Below are positions 32,840-43,124 of a stretch of 64,000 nucleotides of DNA, piece by piece (the stretch's first letter is position 1; every line of letters starts with the position of its first letter). The position numbers and the translations under genes were made by a program. The stretch spans positions 124,001 to 188,000 of the forward strand of contig JAWPHD010001286.1 of assembly GCA_037043455.1 (NCBI GenBank). Reading direction: 5' to 3'. Under the pieces are notes generated by a model, which was not told where the DNA came from, did not search any database, and saw only the letters and a program-made list of their open reading frames with translations. This stretch comes from Cyrtodaria siliqua (lineage: Eukaryota; Mollusca; Bivalvia; Adapedonta; Hiatellidae).

Positions 32840-33470
32840 TTTGGAAGCAGTGCGCTTATAAGGGCCTTATGGAGGTCAAAGGGCAACAGTGGAATGCATT
32901 GGAAGTACAACGAAGGTCAAAGGGCAAAACTGAAATGAAATGATATTGAAGCATTATGCAGGTCAAAGGGCAACATTGCTTTGGAAGCATAACGAAGGTC
33001 AAGGGGAAACACGTAAATAACATTGAAGCATAACGAATGCCAAAGGGAAACATTAAAATAACTTGGAAGCATTATGAATCCCAAAGGGCAACAATGAAAT
33101 GAATTGAAAGCATTTTAAATGTCAAATGGCAACACTGAAATGAATTGGAAGCGTTATGAAATTACTTGGAAGCATTATGAAATTACTTGAAAGCATTATG
33201 AAGGTCACGAAGCAATAGTATTTGAATATTACTTGGCAGCGTTGAAATTGTTCGGGGAATATGAAGGCGAAAGGTCTATGTTAAACCTATCTGGGTTTAC
33301 TCTAAATGCTGAAGGGCAAGATTAAACTGATATTGTAATGAAGACCAAATTGCAACGCATAACTTGCTTGGATACAGTAAAGAGTCAAAGGTAACGCTGA
33401 ACTTGATTTGCAGTTCTGTAAATACCAAAGGCAACATTAAAGGAGTTGAGGGAAATATCAATGTCAAAGT
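32840..33470. repeat. Diverged ~41-bp tandem array
   Basis: Unit built on GAAGCATTATGAAGGTCAAA, then GGGCAACA, then TGAAATGAATTG. About 12 to 14 copies with substitutions and internal deletions; spacing drifts between 35 and 47 bp. The last third (33300-33470) is barely recognisable. Confidence 0.75.
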
Positions 33471-33692
33471 ATGACATTGTGTTTGTTCGGAAGTAGTATT
33501 TAATACAAACGAAATTAAAAGGGGTTTTACGTCCTGTTTTAACATATATCAAATAAGGAAATATTGGCACATCAACCTTACAGTGAGATGACATGAAGGA
33601 AAATAAAAACTAGAATAAAATGTTCAAGAGAACTGTATTGGGAAAACACATTTTCATTTACAACTTGTTTACATCTTCCGGACCCAGGAGTT

Positions 33693-33738
33693 TTCGGCAG
33701 GAAGTGGGGAGTGGTTTCGGCAGGAAGTGGGGAGTGGT
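33693..33738. repeat. 23-bp tandem doublet
   Basis: TTCGGCAGGAAGTGGGGAGT followed by GGT occurs twice in a row. Confidence 0.9.
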
Positions 33739-33810
33739 GTCTACACATATAACCATTGTTGATGATTGTCATCCCCTTTGTCAGAGGCTTGTCTGAATGG
33801 AAACTTCAAC

Positions 33811-33811
33811 C

Positions 33812-33847
<36 letters not shown>

Positions 33848-34045
33848 TCTTTATTTCAAGAGGATAACATATTTGGCTACAAGCCAGTTTAACATATGGT
33901 CCTCAGACAAAATAGAATATATGTACAGTTTATACAAACATGATTAAAACAATGGTACAAAAAGAATAAAATGAATAAAATATGTCTAGAAACTTCATGA
34001 TTTTTCTAAAAAGGTGGTATTTGAGAAACATTGATTAGGACTGAT
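33811..34045 (-). mobile_element. LINE 3' end with (ATT)n tail, minus strand
   Basis: The minus strand reads TTTTGTCTGAGGACCATATG, TTAAACTGGCTTGTAGCCAA, then CTTGAAATAAAG and a pure (ATT)n run (33811-33848). It aligns with 48195-48385 over about 190 bp at high identity in the opposite orientation. The upstream coding region is missing. Confidence 0.75.
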
Positions 34046-35758
34046 TCAATCTTTAGGTGATGTGTATAGAATATAAAACTAATGTTTAAAACTCATTAAT
34101 TGTATATGTTTTTAATATAAATATTAAAATTTTAAGAATTACATTTTAAAACTTAATGAATTCCGTACATATTGTCAAGTAAGTGGACTGTGTACACCTG
34201 CATATACTGTGATACATTGGTAATCAAGTTGTCAAAAGTTGTCATCCTTCATTCCATCCTCCTCTGAAGTTGCTGTCCCAATATAACTTACTTTGATGTA
34301 TTAAGCTCAGTGGCGGGAGCGGGGTGGGAGTGGGGGTAGGGCTTTAAGGCCGGACCATTTTTCTCCCACTTAAATCCGTTACAATTCATTGCCACACTTT
34401 TATTAAGACTAGATCATGCAAATAAAAATAAATATCCCATCGAAAGGATGTCTCTTACAATCAGCCTTGCTATGATGAATTCGGTCTGAAAAGGCTGAGA
34501 AATGCCCTCGTATTCTCTTCGATCGAATCATAATAACTAAAAGTTAGATAACGCCAGAACTTATAATTCCCCTGCGCCGTTCTTGGGATTAAGACATCAG
34601 CATGGGAAAATTGCAACTAAGTTTTCAATTATATTTGCATAAAATGTAATCGATTTTGTTTGTAAGGCGAGGAAATCGTCATTCATCTTATTTTGACAGA
34701 GTCTTGAGCCCCATACGCGATCTGACATGCTTAAAACCCAGGCATCCATCTTGTTGGTGTGGAATTGAGATATATATCAAATCGTGTAATAGTATCTTAG
34801 AAGCATCTTCCAGGAAAGTTCCAGAGTGCAACAGATTTCTAATGACAAATTGTCGTACATGACATTGAGCGCTGGATTCTTTGTAAGGTTATTTAATGAT
34901 TTAGCAGATTTCGGCGTTAAAAGAAACTAAAGAAAAGAAACAAGATATTTTTTGGTGCGTATAAATCAACAATACAACATGCATTTTCGACATGTTCCTT
35001 TTTTCAAACACTTAGTGAGAGAATCTTTCTTTACTTGGTTTATTTTTTTATGAATTAATCGCGTTACCCAAACTAAGAAATAGAAATACAAGACCTCTGC
35101 TTGACTGCTCTATATTTCATCACAGCAAAGCATGCATTTGATAAATTTCTCAAATTCAAGAAAAAACACATAGTCTTAATGCGGCTTGCCAAGAGGAAAT
35201 GCATGCATATAGAATTGCATTTCTTACATGTTTTGCATAGGACTGACCACATAATTCCATTTTCTCTATGGCAGACGACACATATACTAGCAGACTGTCA
35301 ATATAGACATTAATTCTGACATCGAAAAGACCAATCCTTCTCCTACCACTTTTCATAACGCACGAACAAAAAAAACCACCACCATTTAAATCTAAGATAT
35401 CTCCTAGATTAAAACAGGTGATTGACCTACGTGAGTGGTCAACGTTCCTTTGTTATATGATTGACAAGCAGAAATGAAGGAGTCTGCTTGCATTTGGGCA
35501 GTGTCTACAATTCAAACAAGGATCCAATAGAGGAGTGACGGAAGACAAACTCATTATGTTGTATGTCCAACTACTCTCTCCTATATAAGCTACCACTGCA
35601 CGGGTGGAGAAAGCTAAACACAAGACTGCCGTTTTAAGCAAACCGGGCGTTTTCAACTGGCTTTAAACGGGTGTCAATATTTGACAAGTTCAGGGTTACT
35701 TGAAACAAAAGGAAATGCATTAAGACTCTCCATACCTAAGTATATTCAAGAAATGGAA
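34046..35758. other. Unique sequence; SINE scrap at 34.24 kb
   Basis: Apart from the SINE family 2 fragment listed separately, no repeat or gene was recognised. A G-rich strip (GGGGTGGGAGTGGGGGTAGG) lies at 34320-34340. The 70-codon frame at 35101-35313 (opening MTALYFITAKHAFDKFLKFK) is basic and His-rich, but no family is recognised. Confidence 0.4.
34243..34310 (+). mobile_element. SINE family 2, 3' fragment
   Basis: CATCCTCCTCTGAAGTTGCT, then GTCCCAATATAACTTACTTT and GATGTATTAA match the 3' half of the family seen at 36.88 and 59.39 kb. Confidence 0.65.
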
Positions 35759-35915
35759 TTATTTCCAGCGGGTTTATATTGTCCCAGATCAATACCTGGT
35801 GGGCAGAACTTGAAGTTCATCGATACCAAAGGCATTAGGTCCGCGGTTTCGATGTGTTACAAGTCCCGAATAACCAGGTTTTGATCTCGCACAATTTAAA
35901 CCCGCTGGAAATATA
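35759..35915. repeat. Fold-back element with ~42-bp arms
   Basis: TTTCCAGCGGGTTTATATTG (35762 on) through CAATACCTGGT pairs with ACCAGGTTTTGATCTCGCAC (35873 on) through AATTTAAACCCGCTGGAAAT. Arms are about 80 to 85 percent complementary; the 72-bp centre is unpaired. Non-coding. Confidence 0.8.
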
Positions 35916-36399
35916 TTATTTCTCATCTGACCTGGATTGTTATGTATCATGATATACATTTTGCCGAGAGAGTGCACAAGATACAAACACATTTAACATA
36001 TATTTAAATGTGTTGTTTGAACGTAGCGTGGCTTACAATAACGCATTCCACAGCATTCTTGTTTTGCATCTGACATTTAAAATGACGTCTCAACGGCTAA
36101 CGTGTTTTCTGGCGTTTAAAATGAATTTTAAAACCTCCGCAATAACCAGTCAGCATTGAGTATTGTAATAAACCATGTTAGATATATACTATATCTTTGA
36201 TACTAATCCTGCTCTGCTTTTGTTTTATCTTGTTTCCTATGAGTGTAACAGATGTATCATGTTAAACTTACAATTAATAATCCTTAACGTTGGTTATGGA
36301 CACTTACTGTTATGTCTGAACATTGCTCGAGTCCTCATGTTCGCATTACTGTTATACCGATTTTTATTAAGCTTATACCTAAGCTTAATAAAATTCTGT
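35916..36399. other. Unique sequence
   Basis: No feature recognised. A hydrophobic 105-codon frame starting at 36175 runs into the TCTGT repeat and is probably fortuitous. Confidence 0.4.
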
Positions 36400-36480
36400 T
36401 TCGTTCTGTTATGTCTGTTCTGTTCCGGTCAGTCTGTTCTGTTCTGTTATGTCTGTTCTGTTCTGTTCTGTTCTGTTATG
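36400..36480. repeat. (TCTGT)n simple repeat
   Basis: Pentanucleotide TCTGT interleaved with TATGTCTGTTCTG variants. It produces Leu/Cys/Phe/Ser-rich open frames. Confidence 0.85.
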
Positions 36481-36883
36481 AATCCATATTAAATATTTTT
36501 TGACATGATAACACTTTTGTCCTTTATTTTTTTAATGGTTAATAGTCGTACAGATATAGCTATTATTTGATTTAATCTCATTTCATCATCACTAGCATGC
36601 CGATCATAATTCTGAATAAAAATCAATAAATAGGTGTTTTTGTGGACATAACATTTCTGTTAACTCTTTTCAAATAACGATTTATCTTTTTTGAACACAA
36701 CCTTTATGTAAACTCTCTCCTAGCTGCCTAGCACGTCATTTATTAGTTGCTTTTAAAGCTGGTGCCATGTAGACCCGATCTTATCCAAATTCCACAAACA
36801 ATTACAGCTTGATCGCCAGCTATAATATAGAATTACTTGTTTGGAATAGGCTACAGATAAGTATACGTTACACCGTTTCAAAG

Positions 36884-37066
36884 CGGTCTCAGTAGCTCGG
36901 TGGTTAATGCATTGCACATTGGAGTTGTAGATCTCTGTCGCGGCGTGGGTTCGTGGCGGAGGCATGTCTGGGAAACGTCATCCTTCGCCTCATTTTCCTC
37001 CGAGGTTGTTGTCCCAGTATAACCTAACGTGACATGTTAACGGCATGTAAAACCTCATTCACCCCC
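36884..37066 (+). mobile_element. tRNA-derived SINE, family 2
   Basis: GCGGTCTCAGTAGCTCGGTG then GTTAATGC supplies a box A-like element (TAGCTCGGTGGTTA), and GTGGGTTCGTGGC a diverged box B about 50 bases later. The body contains CATTTTCCTCCGAGGTTGTT and GTCCCAGTATAACCTAACGT, and the end reads GTAAAACCTCATTCACC. The tail is similar to the end of SINE family 1 and of the 18-kb LINE. Other copies: 23.34, 34.24 and 59.39 kb. Confidence 0.8.
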
Positions 37067-37131
37067 ATTTTTAGCGGTACACGCATCTATACCCAACAAT
37101 GAAGTTACAAGGTCATCTCTATCCTTCGGCA

Positions 37132-37389
37132 AAGCGTCTCCGTGGCCGAATGGTTAACGACGTTGCGTTGTAAACATTCTCGCCTCTCACCACTGCGGGT
37201 TCGAATCCGACTGGGAGCTCGACTTGTAAGTGAGGAAATGTCGATTTCTTACGGATGGCGGGAGGTGTACAGTACTGGTTCTACCCAGGAAAAGTGGGTG
37301 GTCTGCCACCACCACAAAAAATCGACCGTCATATATAACCTTACATGTGTTGAAAATGACGTAAAAACATAAACAAACAAACAAACAAA
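37132..37389 (+). mobile_element. tRNA-derived SINE, family 1, full length with TSD
   Basis: A complete 258-bp copy: head CGTCTCCGTGGCCGAATGG and TTAACGACGTTGCG (box A GGCCGAATGGTTAACG), box B GCGGGTTCGAATCC, body TTACGGATGGCGGGAGGTGT and CCCAGGAAAAGTGGGTGGTC, tail ATGACGTAAAAACATAAAC then (AAAC)n. It is flanked by a perfect 13-bp duplication CTATCCTTCGGCA (37119-37131 and 37390-37402). The head looks like a Leu/Ser-type class II tRNA. Intact duplication and promoter boxes suggest a young copy. Confidence 0.92.
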
Positions 37390-37402
37390 CTATCCTTCGG
37401 CA

Positions 37403-38153
37403 TATACTATATCGGAGTACACTATATCGGAGTACCCACATGCAGAATCCTAGGAACAAATCAGTATTTTCCGTAGTAGTTTCGTATAATATTCTGAATT
37501 ATTTTAACATAACATGATTTTCGCCTTTAAATGTTGCCTTAAACCCTGAACCTTCAGGTTAGTACATAAATATTAGTCGACGCCCTAATCAACTGCGAAA
37601 AATCCAGGCGCAGTTGGTTATAGTTGTACGACAAATTCGTATTAAAATGTATATAACGAATGTTACATTCTGCAACCTGATTGGTTCCTACCGTTCTGCA
37701 GTGAGCGGTCAGTACATAAATATATAGATTGCTTCACTGTGCATGTTCACACAAACAAGCGTTTATAGTTAAACGCTCTCTAATATAGGAGCAGTCTAAA
37801 AAACCTACACATTTGGCACGTCTCGGCTCTAATCATAACTTCCTAAGGCTATTCTATGGCGACTACTCTGTCTTCATTCCGAGACAGAGCAAATTGATGA
37901 GATGACCATTAGACCTGGCACGTTTTATTGTAGTGACAGATAATGGTCATCTACACATTCTGGGAGAGAGCGACAATTTGTCAGGAAGAAGTTGGAGAAC
38001 GCGTTTGGATAGGAAGTATACCATATATTTAATTGTTGTATCTGGGATGATAACTGAAAATATAAAGCCCTGGTTGTATATATATATATTTTTTTTTTTG
38101 CAAATGACCATAGTTCTTACATTTTACGACCGAACTTCATCTAAAAGAACCAT

Positions 38154-38154
<1 letters not shown>
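37403..38154. other. Unique sequence
   Basis: No gene or repeat recognised apart from ACTATATCGGAGTAC-type doublet at 37408-37436. Confidence 0.4.
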
Positions 38155-38188
<34 letters not shown>

Positions 38189-38190
38189 TA
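38155..38190. repeat. (AAT)n microsatellite
   Basis: About 11 units of ATA/AAT preceded by a T-run at 38087-38099. Unlike the runs at 33.8 and 43.0 kb, no LINE 3' sequence was recognised beside it. Confidence 0.85.
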
Positions 38191-38517
38191 CCAAGTAAAA
38201 AAAACAAATTAATAAAAAAATTATATATATATAAAAAACGAACGAGAACTGGAGATTTAGTATTTTGTCAATAAAGGCATTTCCTTTTCTATTTTTGTTA
38301 ATATATATCAGTCGCTCACGACATTAAATACAGAGAATATTTGTTTATTTGGAATAAATATCACCAATATTTCATTCATATACGTGCACGGGTGTGGAGG
38401 ACGAGTAAAGACTATATATGTTCTAACACGGAGATACAATATGTCTTGTATTCACGACCACCTTAATAATTTCTATCTAATATAAATATAAAAAGGGGAT
38501 CCTTTTAGGAAGCAACT

Positions 38518-39110
38518 AACACACACAAGAGAGTAATGTAGCAGACCGGAAAATCGAATACACACAAGAGAGTAATGTTGCATACCGGAAAAACGAACAC
38601 ACACCAGAGAGTAATGTAGCAGACCGGAAAATCGAACACGTACAAGACAGTAATGTAGCAGACCGGAAAATCGAACACACACAAGAGAGTAATGTTGCAT
38701 ACCGGAAAAACGAACACACACCAGAGAGTAATGTAGCAGACCGGAAAAACGAACACGTACAAGACAGTAATGTAGCAGACCGGAAAACCGAACACAAACA
38801 AGAGAGTAATGTAGAAGACCGGAAAATCGAACACACACACGAGAGTAATGTAGCATACCGGAAAAACGAACACACACAAGAGAGTAATGTAGCAGACCGG
38901 AAAAACGAACACATAAAAGAGAGTAATGTAGCATACCGGAAAATCGAACACACACAGAGTATTATAGCATACCGAAAAATCGAACACACACAAGAGAGTA
39001 ATGTAGCATACCGGAAAATCGAACACAGACAAGAGAGTAATGTAGCATACCGGAAAAACGAACACACACAAGAGAGTAATGAAGCAGACCGGAAAAACGA
39101 ACACACACAA
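38518..39110. repeat. 39-bp tandem array, block 1 (~15 units)
   Basis: Unit CAAGAGAGTAATGTAGCAGA then CCGGAAAAACGAACACACA. Alternation of GCAGACC/GCATACC and AAATCG/AAACG variants gives partial higher-order pairs. 39 = 3 x 13, so all three minus-strand frames stay open (up to 236 codons); the peptides are 13-residue repeats without known family. Confidence 0.95.
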
Positions 39111-39759
39111 GGGGGCAGTCCTCAGTTTCGCATGAATGTCCATGTAAATCAGAAAGAAATCAACTAAGCATCTTTTAGGTCCATGGATGGTCTTTATAAT
39201 AATTATGAAGCACATGTTTGATGTTTTTTTCAGTTTTGATTACTTCTAAGTTTATTTTGGTGTATTGGAATATGCATTCTTTGGGTTTTTTGGAGGCTAT
39301 AAATAGAAAAATGTGAACCAATCAAAAACTTCCTAAAAGTAGTTAAAATGGTTGATTTTCACTGACGAAGAGATCAGCGTGGAATAACTTTTTAAAATGC
39401 CGGACTTGGTATGTAAAATTTAGCATTTCCTGATATGCAAGAGCATTATGAGTGATGACATGACCCTGATATGTGTAGGAATTTTTTTTATTTTCATTTA
39501 TTGACATTTGAAATATTGCTAAAATTGCATTTTTAGCATGTTTTAAGGGGTGGGGTAATCTTAAAGAAATGAGACTAAAGTTGTACAGAAAATGCTTTTT
39601 GATACTTTTATTTGGTATGGAAACATGGGTAATTTTATTGTCTTCTCAGAAATGTATGACACAATGATGATGTGATTTATTTTTGCTCAAGGATTCAGGC
39701 TAAGAGCTTGTCATGGGTTTGAAGATTGAGAAATGTACATTAAACTGTGGAGTGCCCCC
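39111..39759. mobile_element. 649-bp TIR element inserted in the 39-bp array
   Basis: Left end GGGGGCAGTCCTCAGTTT and right end (complement) GGGGGCACTCCACAGTTT agree at 16 of 18 positions, and AATGTCCAT / AATGTACAT continues the match after a small gap. CAA flanks both sides (39108-39110, 39760-39762), while uninterrupted array units have a single CAA before GAGAG, so a 3-bp target duplication is likely. No open frame of note; a non-autonomous DNA transposon. A 3-bp duplication with G-rich ends would suit PIF/Harbinger-like elements, but this is not proved. Confidence 0.75.
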
Positions 39760-40630
39760 CAAGAGAGTAATGTAGCAGACCGGAAAATCGAACACACACA
39801 AGAGAGTAATGTAGCAGACCTGAAAAACGAATACACACAAGAGAGTAATGTAGCAGACCGGAAAAACGAACACACACAAGAGAGTAATGTAGCAGACCGA
39901 AAAATCGAACACATACAAGAGAGTAATGTAGCAGACCGGAAAAACGAACACACACAAGAGAGTAATGTAGCATACCGGAAAAACGAACACACACAAGAGA
40001 GTAATGTAGCAGACCGGAAAATCGAACACACACAAGAGAGTAATGTAGCATACCGGAAAAACGAACAAACACAAGAGAGTAATGTAGCAGACCGGAAAAA
40101 CGAACACACACAAAAAAGTAATGTAGCAGACCGGAAAAATGAACACACACAAGAGAGTAATGTAGAAGACCGGACAAACAAACACACACAAGAGAGTAAT
40201 GTAGCAGACCGGAAAAACGAACACGCACAAGACAGTAATGTTGCAGACCGGAAAATCGAACATACACAAGAGAACAATGTAGCATACCGGAAAAACGAAC
40301 ACACACAAGAGAGTAATGTAGCAGAGCGGAAAAACGAACACACAAGAGAGGAAAGAAACGAGCACACACAAGAGAGGAAAGTAGCAGAGGGGAAAAACTA
40401 ACACACACAAGAGAGGAAAGTAGCAGAGCGGAAAAACGAACACACACAAGAGAGGAAAGTAGCAGACCGGAAGAACGAACAAACACAAGAGAGGAAAGTA
40501 GCAGAGCGGAAAAACGAACACACACAATAGAGGAAAGTAGAAGACCGGAAAAACGAACACACAAAAGAGAGGAAAATAGCAGAACGGATAAACGAACAGA
40601 CACAAGAGAGAGAAGAAGTAGACCGGAAGT
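39760..40630. repeat. 39-bp tandem array, block 2 (~22 units)
   Basis: The same unit as block 1 for the first ~14 copies; from about 40335 the units switch to a variant in which GAGTAATGTAGCAGACC becomes GAGGAAAGTAGCAGAGC. Frames up to 308 codons on the minus strand and 222 on the plus strand are open only because of the 39-bp period. Confidence 0.95.
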
Positions 40631-40715
40631 ACTGAGTTTGATTACGAGAGGTAATATATGTTGCAATACCTTTCACACCCACTAGCACCGACTAAAGAGA
40701 TATTCATAATTAATG

Positions 40716-41189
40716 GGCTCAACTGACTTTCCATTGAGTAACACATGATTAAAATATGTCTCAGCATATAACAGTAAACGAGCATTTTATTCTATTGCAA
40801 AAATATAGCATTTCAATGCAAACATTAAACAACATAGAACTAACCGACGTTAAAGCGTGTGAGAGCCGTCTTCTCTGTTACTTTGAGTCCTTGAATTAGA
40901 CCAGACACATCAATTTATAATGACAACTGCCATAAAACGTGCCAGGTTGCGTGGTCCTCGGATCAGATTTGTAAGGATTAAATTTGCTAAGTTACTAGGA
41001 TGTTGTCGTAAAATTGGCTTACTAATCCCATAATCGTGCAGTTTTGTTTTCAAGAATCGCGATTTACTCTTCAATAATAAAAACCGCACAATTTTAGAAG
41101 TTATTTTGTAAATTGTAAATATCATTTTTATAAGTTTAATGTGCTCGTATTTCTTTTGTAAATATAACAATAGTCAATACATGCGGAAT
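40716..41189. other. Unique sequence
   Basis: No gene or repeat recognised; the 86-codon minus-strand frame at 40910-41170 has no recognisable motif. Confidence 0.4.
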
Positions 41190-41311
41190 AGAGAACATTT
41201 GGAAACATCGTAGACAAACAAGAGAAGACAGAAGCAGACTCGGTGTTATTGAGTCATTAAAGGTAATGTCAGTCACGCCCCTAGCACCGGATTGAACGAT
41301 ATTTTTTTTCC
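41190..41311 (+). mobile_element. AAAAGGGGATCC-family element, 5'-truncated copy
   Basis: TTGGAAACATCGTAGACAAA, CAAGAGAAGACAGAAGCAGA, CTCGGTGTTATTGAGTC, then CCCCTAGCACCGGATTGAAC and GATATT match the 46.2-kb element. The GGGGATCC start is missing. It ends directly at a TTAA-type MITE. Confidence 0.75.
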
Positions 41312-41638
41312 TTAAAGGGACACACGGCAATCCTGATTATTTTTTAAAAACTTGCAGCGTTCCGTTAGTTTTTCTACTTAAATTGCATTTGTTCAATCAT
41401 TATTATTAATCATAAGAATAGTATAAAGTAAATTGTGTTTGCATATTACTAACTATTGATTCCATTTCACCAATAATATATTCAAACCTACGGTAGAATA
41501 ACGAAGAAAAGCTGAAAACTCAAAATTGTATTTAAATATTAGCAAGCAGATTTAGAGTCAAAATGATACTGGATTAATAATCAAGAGGTTAACTTTAATG
41601 TTTGATAAAGGCTTCAAGATTGCCATGTGTCCCTTTAA
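41312..41638 (+). mobile_element. TTAA-type MITE, complete reference copy, 327 bp
   Basis: TTAAAGGGACACACGGCAAT at the left and ATTGCCATGTGTCCCTTTAA at the right form near-perfect inverted repeats of about 24 bp. TTAA on both sides is the expected target duplication. Internal blocks (GCATATTACTAACTATTGAT, GAATAACGAAGAAAAGCTGA, GCAAGCAGATTTAGAGTC) define the family found at 18.2, 20.8, 26.5, 27.3, 28.0 and 45.9 kb. Non-autonomous. Confidence 0.9.
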
Positions 41639-41739
41639 AATAACAAAGAATTGAAGTGTTGTTTAACAGCTCTTTAAAACACTATTTAGATAATTTCAAG
41701 ACGCTTCAGAGAGATTGGAAGGATTCATAGGAATGTTTT

Positions 41740-42945
41740 GAAGTTGGAAGTTTCAAGTTTTATTAAATAATTCATGACTCATTAAGAGCATGTGACATAC
41801 AACCATTTATCAAACAAATAGTGAACACATATTTAGAACAGCAAAACGGGATGAAGAAAAATAAAATAATGAATCTGAATGGAGAATGAGTACTAAATAC
41901 ACATTCGTATTTACAGACAGATAATATAGTTGTTCAAAATATTGCTAGTATCGATTTATTCTCACTGTTCATGAGTGATTCAAATTTAGCTGTGTTAGGG
42001 TGCTTATAATAAAACTCTCCTAAATACTTTCCTTCTATCTTCAATAAAATATTTACGCTGAAAAAGATAATAAAATTCATCGCCAAGTATTTTTCATTAC
42101 AGAGATTACAGGTACGTATTTTATTTTTTAATATTAAAGAATCGATCTTTCTCAATAGGCGTTTTGTGGTTCATACGTCTAAATTTACATAGGGTTTGAG
42201 CTAAATATATTGGTAAAATATGAAAATATTTTTCAAAAACAAAATCATGTTTATAAATGCGATAGTTAAGAGATCTACTAAATGTTTGCACGTTGCTATT
42301 CGAAATTTGAAGAAACTAATCTTTAAGTCTAGAGCTAAGAATTGTTTTAAACATATTTGGACATGAAACCTTTTGCTCTAACCAATAATTAGTCCAAGTC
42401 AACTTAACATTTTCATTAATGTATAACGAATATGAAGTTTTATATAATAAACTATTTATCTTTTCACTTTTGGCATTTAAAAGTTTGCTCCAATAAGCTG
42501 TAACTGTACATTTTATCTGTATTGAGACAGGAATAATTCCAAGCTCACCATAAATCATACAATTTAGCGTGCTTTGTTTCAAATTAAGGATACATTAACA
42601 AAACTTCAATTGACATTGATCAGCAATAGAAACATTTTCGATACCCCAAACCTCGGACCCATATAATACAATAGGTACAATCATAGTGTTAAACAAATGT
42701 TACTGCAAATCTGTGGGAAGTAGTCATTTCCTTGCTTTATTAACAAGTGAAAACATTGCTTTTCTAGCCTGACCTACTAGCCTTCCTGGTCTTAGCAAAG
42801 TTACCATTGAAAGAAAATTGAACACCTAAATATGAAAATTCATCAACAATTTCAAGTATATTATTTTCATAATGAAATTCAGGTATATTTCTTAACCCTC
42901 TCTTACTTTTCTAAAATACAACAAAGTGGAAATGTTGCCCAACTC
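41740..42945 (-). pseudogene. Non-LTR reverse transcriptase C-terminal half, degenerate
   Basis: Read on the minus strand from 42945: a block EIVDEFSYLGVQFSFNGNF (the stretch following the RT catalytic YADD in many LINEs), then diverged sequence with stops, a thumb-like block with MIYGELGIIPVSIQIKC (about 42560-42510) and a final IRTCNLCNEKYL (about 42120-42085), a C-x2-C knuckle of the kind ending CR1/RTE-like polyproteins. Frameshifts separate the blocks, so it is dead. The catalytic YADD and the endonuclease lie beyond its 5' truncation. The 3' UTR runs to about 41740. Confidence 0.75.
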
Positions 42946-42955
42946 CTGCTTTCAA

Positions 42956-42957
<2 letters not shown>

Positions 42958-43002
<45 letters not shown>

Positions 43003-43050
43003 ATAATAATAATAATAATAAATACTTTATTTAACGAGAGAACTCATTTC
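42958..43050 (-). repeat. (ATT)n with LINE-like terminus
   Basis: AAT units fill 42958-43022 with one break (AATAAAATAAT). On the minus strand the run follows CTCGTTAAATAAAGTATT, like the AATAAAG-(ATT)n end at 33.85 kb, so it is probably another LINE 3' tail rather than an independent microsatellite. Confidence 0.65.
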
Positions 43051-43124
43051 AAACCAGTCAATCTTCTTTTAACGTGATTGGAGGATATACTCCGATACAC
43101 GAGTATGCACGGTTTACGTCCTCC

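Larger units (their letters stand above)
38487..40715 (+). mobile_element. AAAAGGGGATCC retroposon-like element expanded into a satellite
   Basis: The start (AAAAAGGGGATCCTTTTAGG, AAGCAACTAACACACAC) and end (ACTGAGTTTGATTACGAGAG, GTAATATATGTTGCAATACC, CACTAGCACCGACTAAAGAG) match the 161-bp element at 46222-46382. Between them, the segment equivalent to ACAAGAGATAAAGTATCAGAC has become about 37 tandem 39-bp units in two blocks, with a separate 649-bp element between the blocks. Confidence 0.8.

Noticed and set aside
36175..36503. 105-codon hydrophobic frame that could look like a membrane protein
   Set aside because: Its second half is the TCTGT simple repeat and the first half is AT-rich; hydrophobicity follows from T-rich codons.
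37132..37220. A functional tRNA gene (box A and B intact)
   Set aside because: The tRNA-like head is fused to a 170-bp SINE body, carries target duplications and has other copies; no complete cloverleaf was evident.
38473..39215. Minus-strand frames of 160-236 codons
   Set aside because: Same 39-bp repeat, block 1; three overlapping frames on one strand cannot all be genes.
38518..40630. CRISPR-like appearance (regular short repeats)
   Set aside because: Units abut directly without unique spacers, and the context is eukaryotic; this is a satellite array.
39700..40666. Open frames of over 300 codons on the minus strand and 222 on the plus strand
   Set aside because: All come from the 39-bp repeat, are open in several frames on both strands at once, and encode only a 13-residue repeat of no known family.
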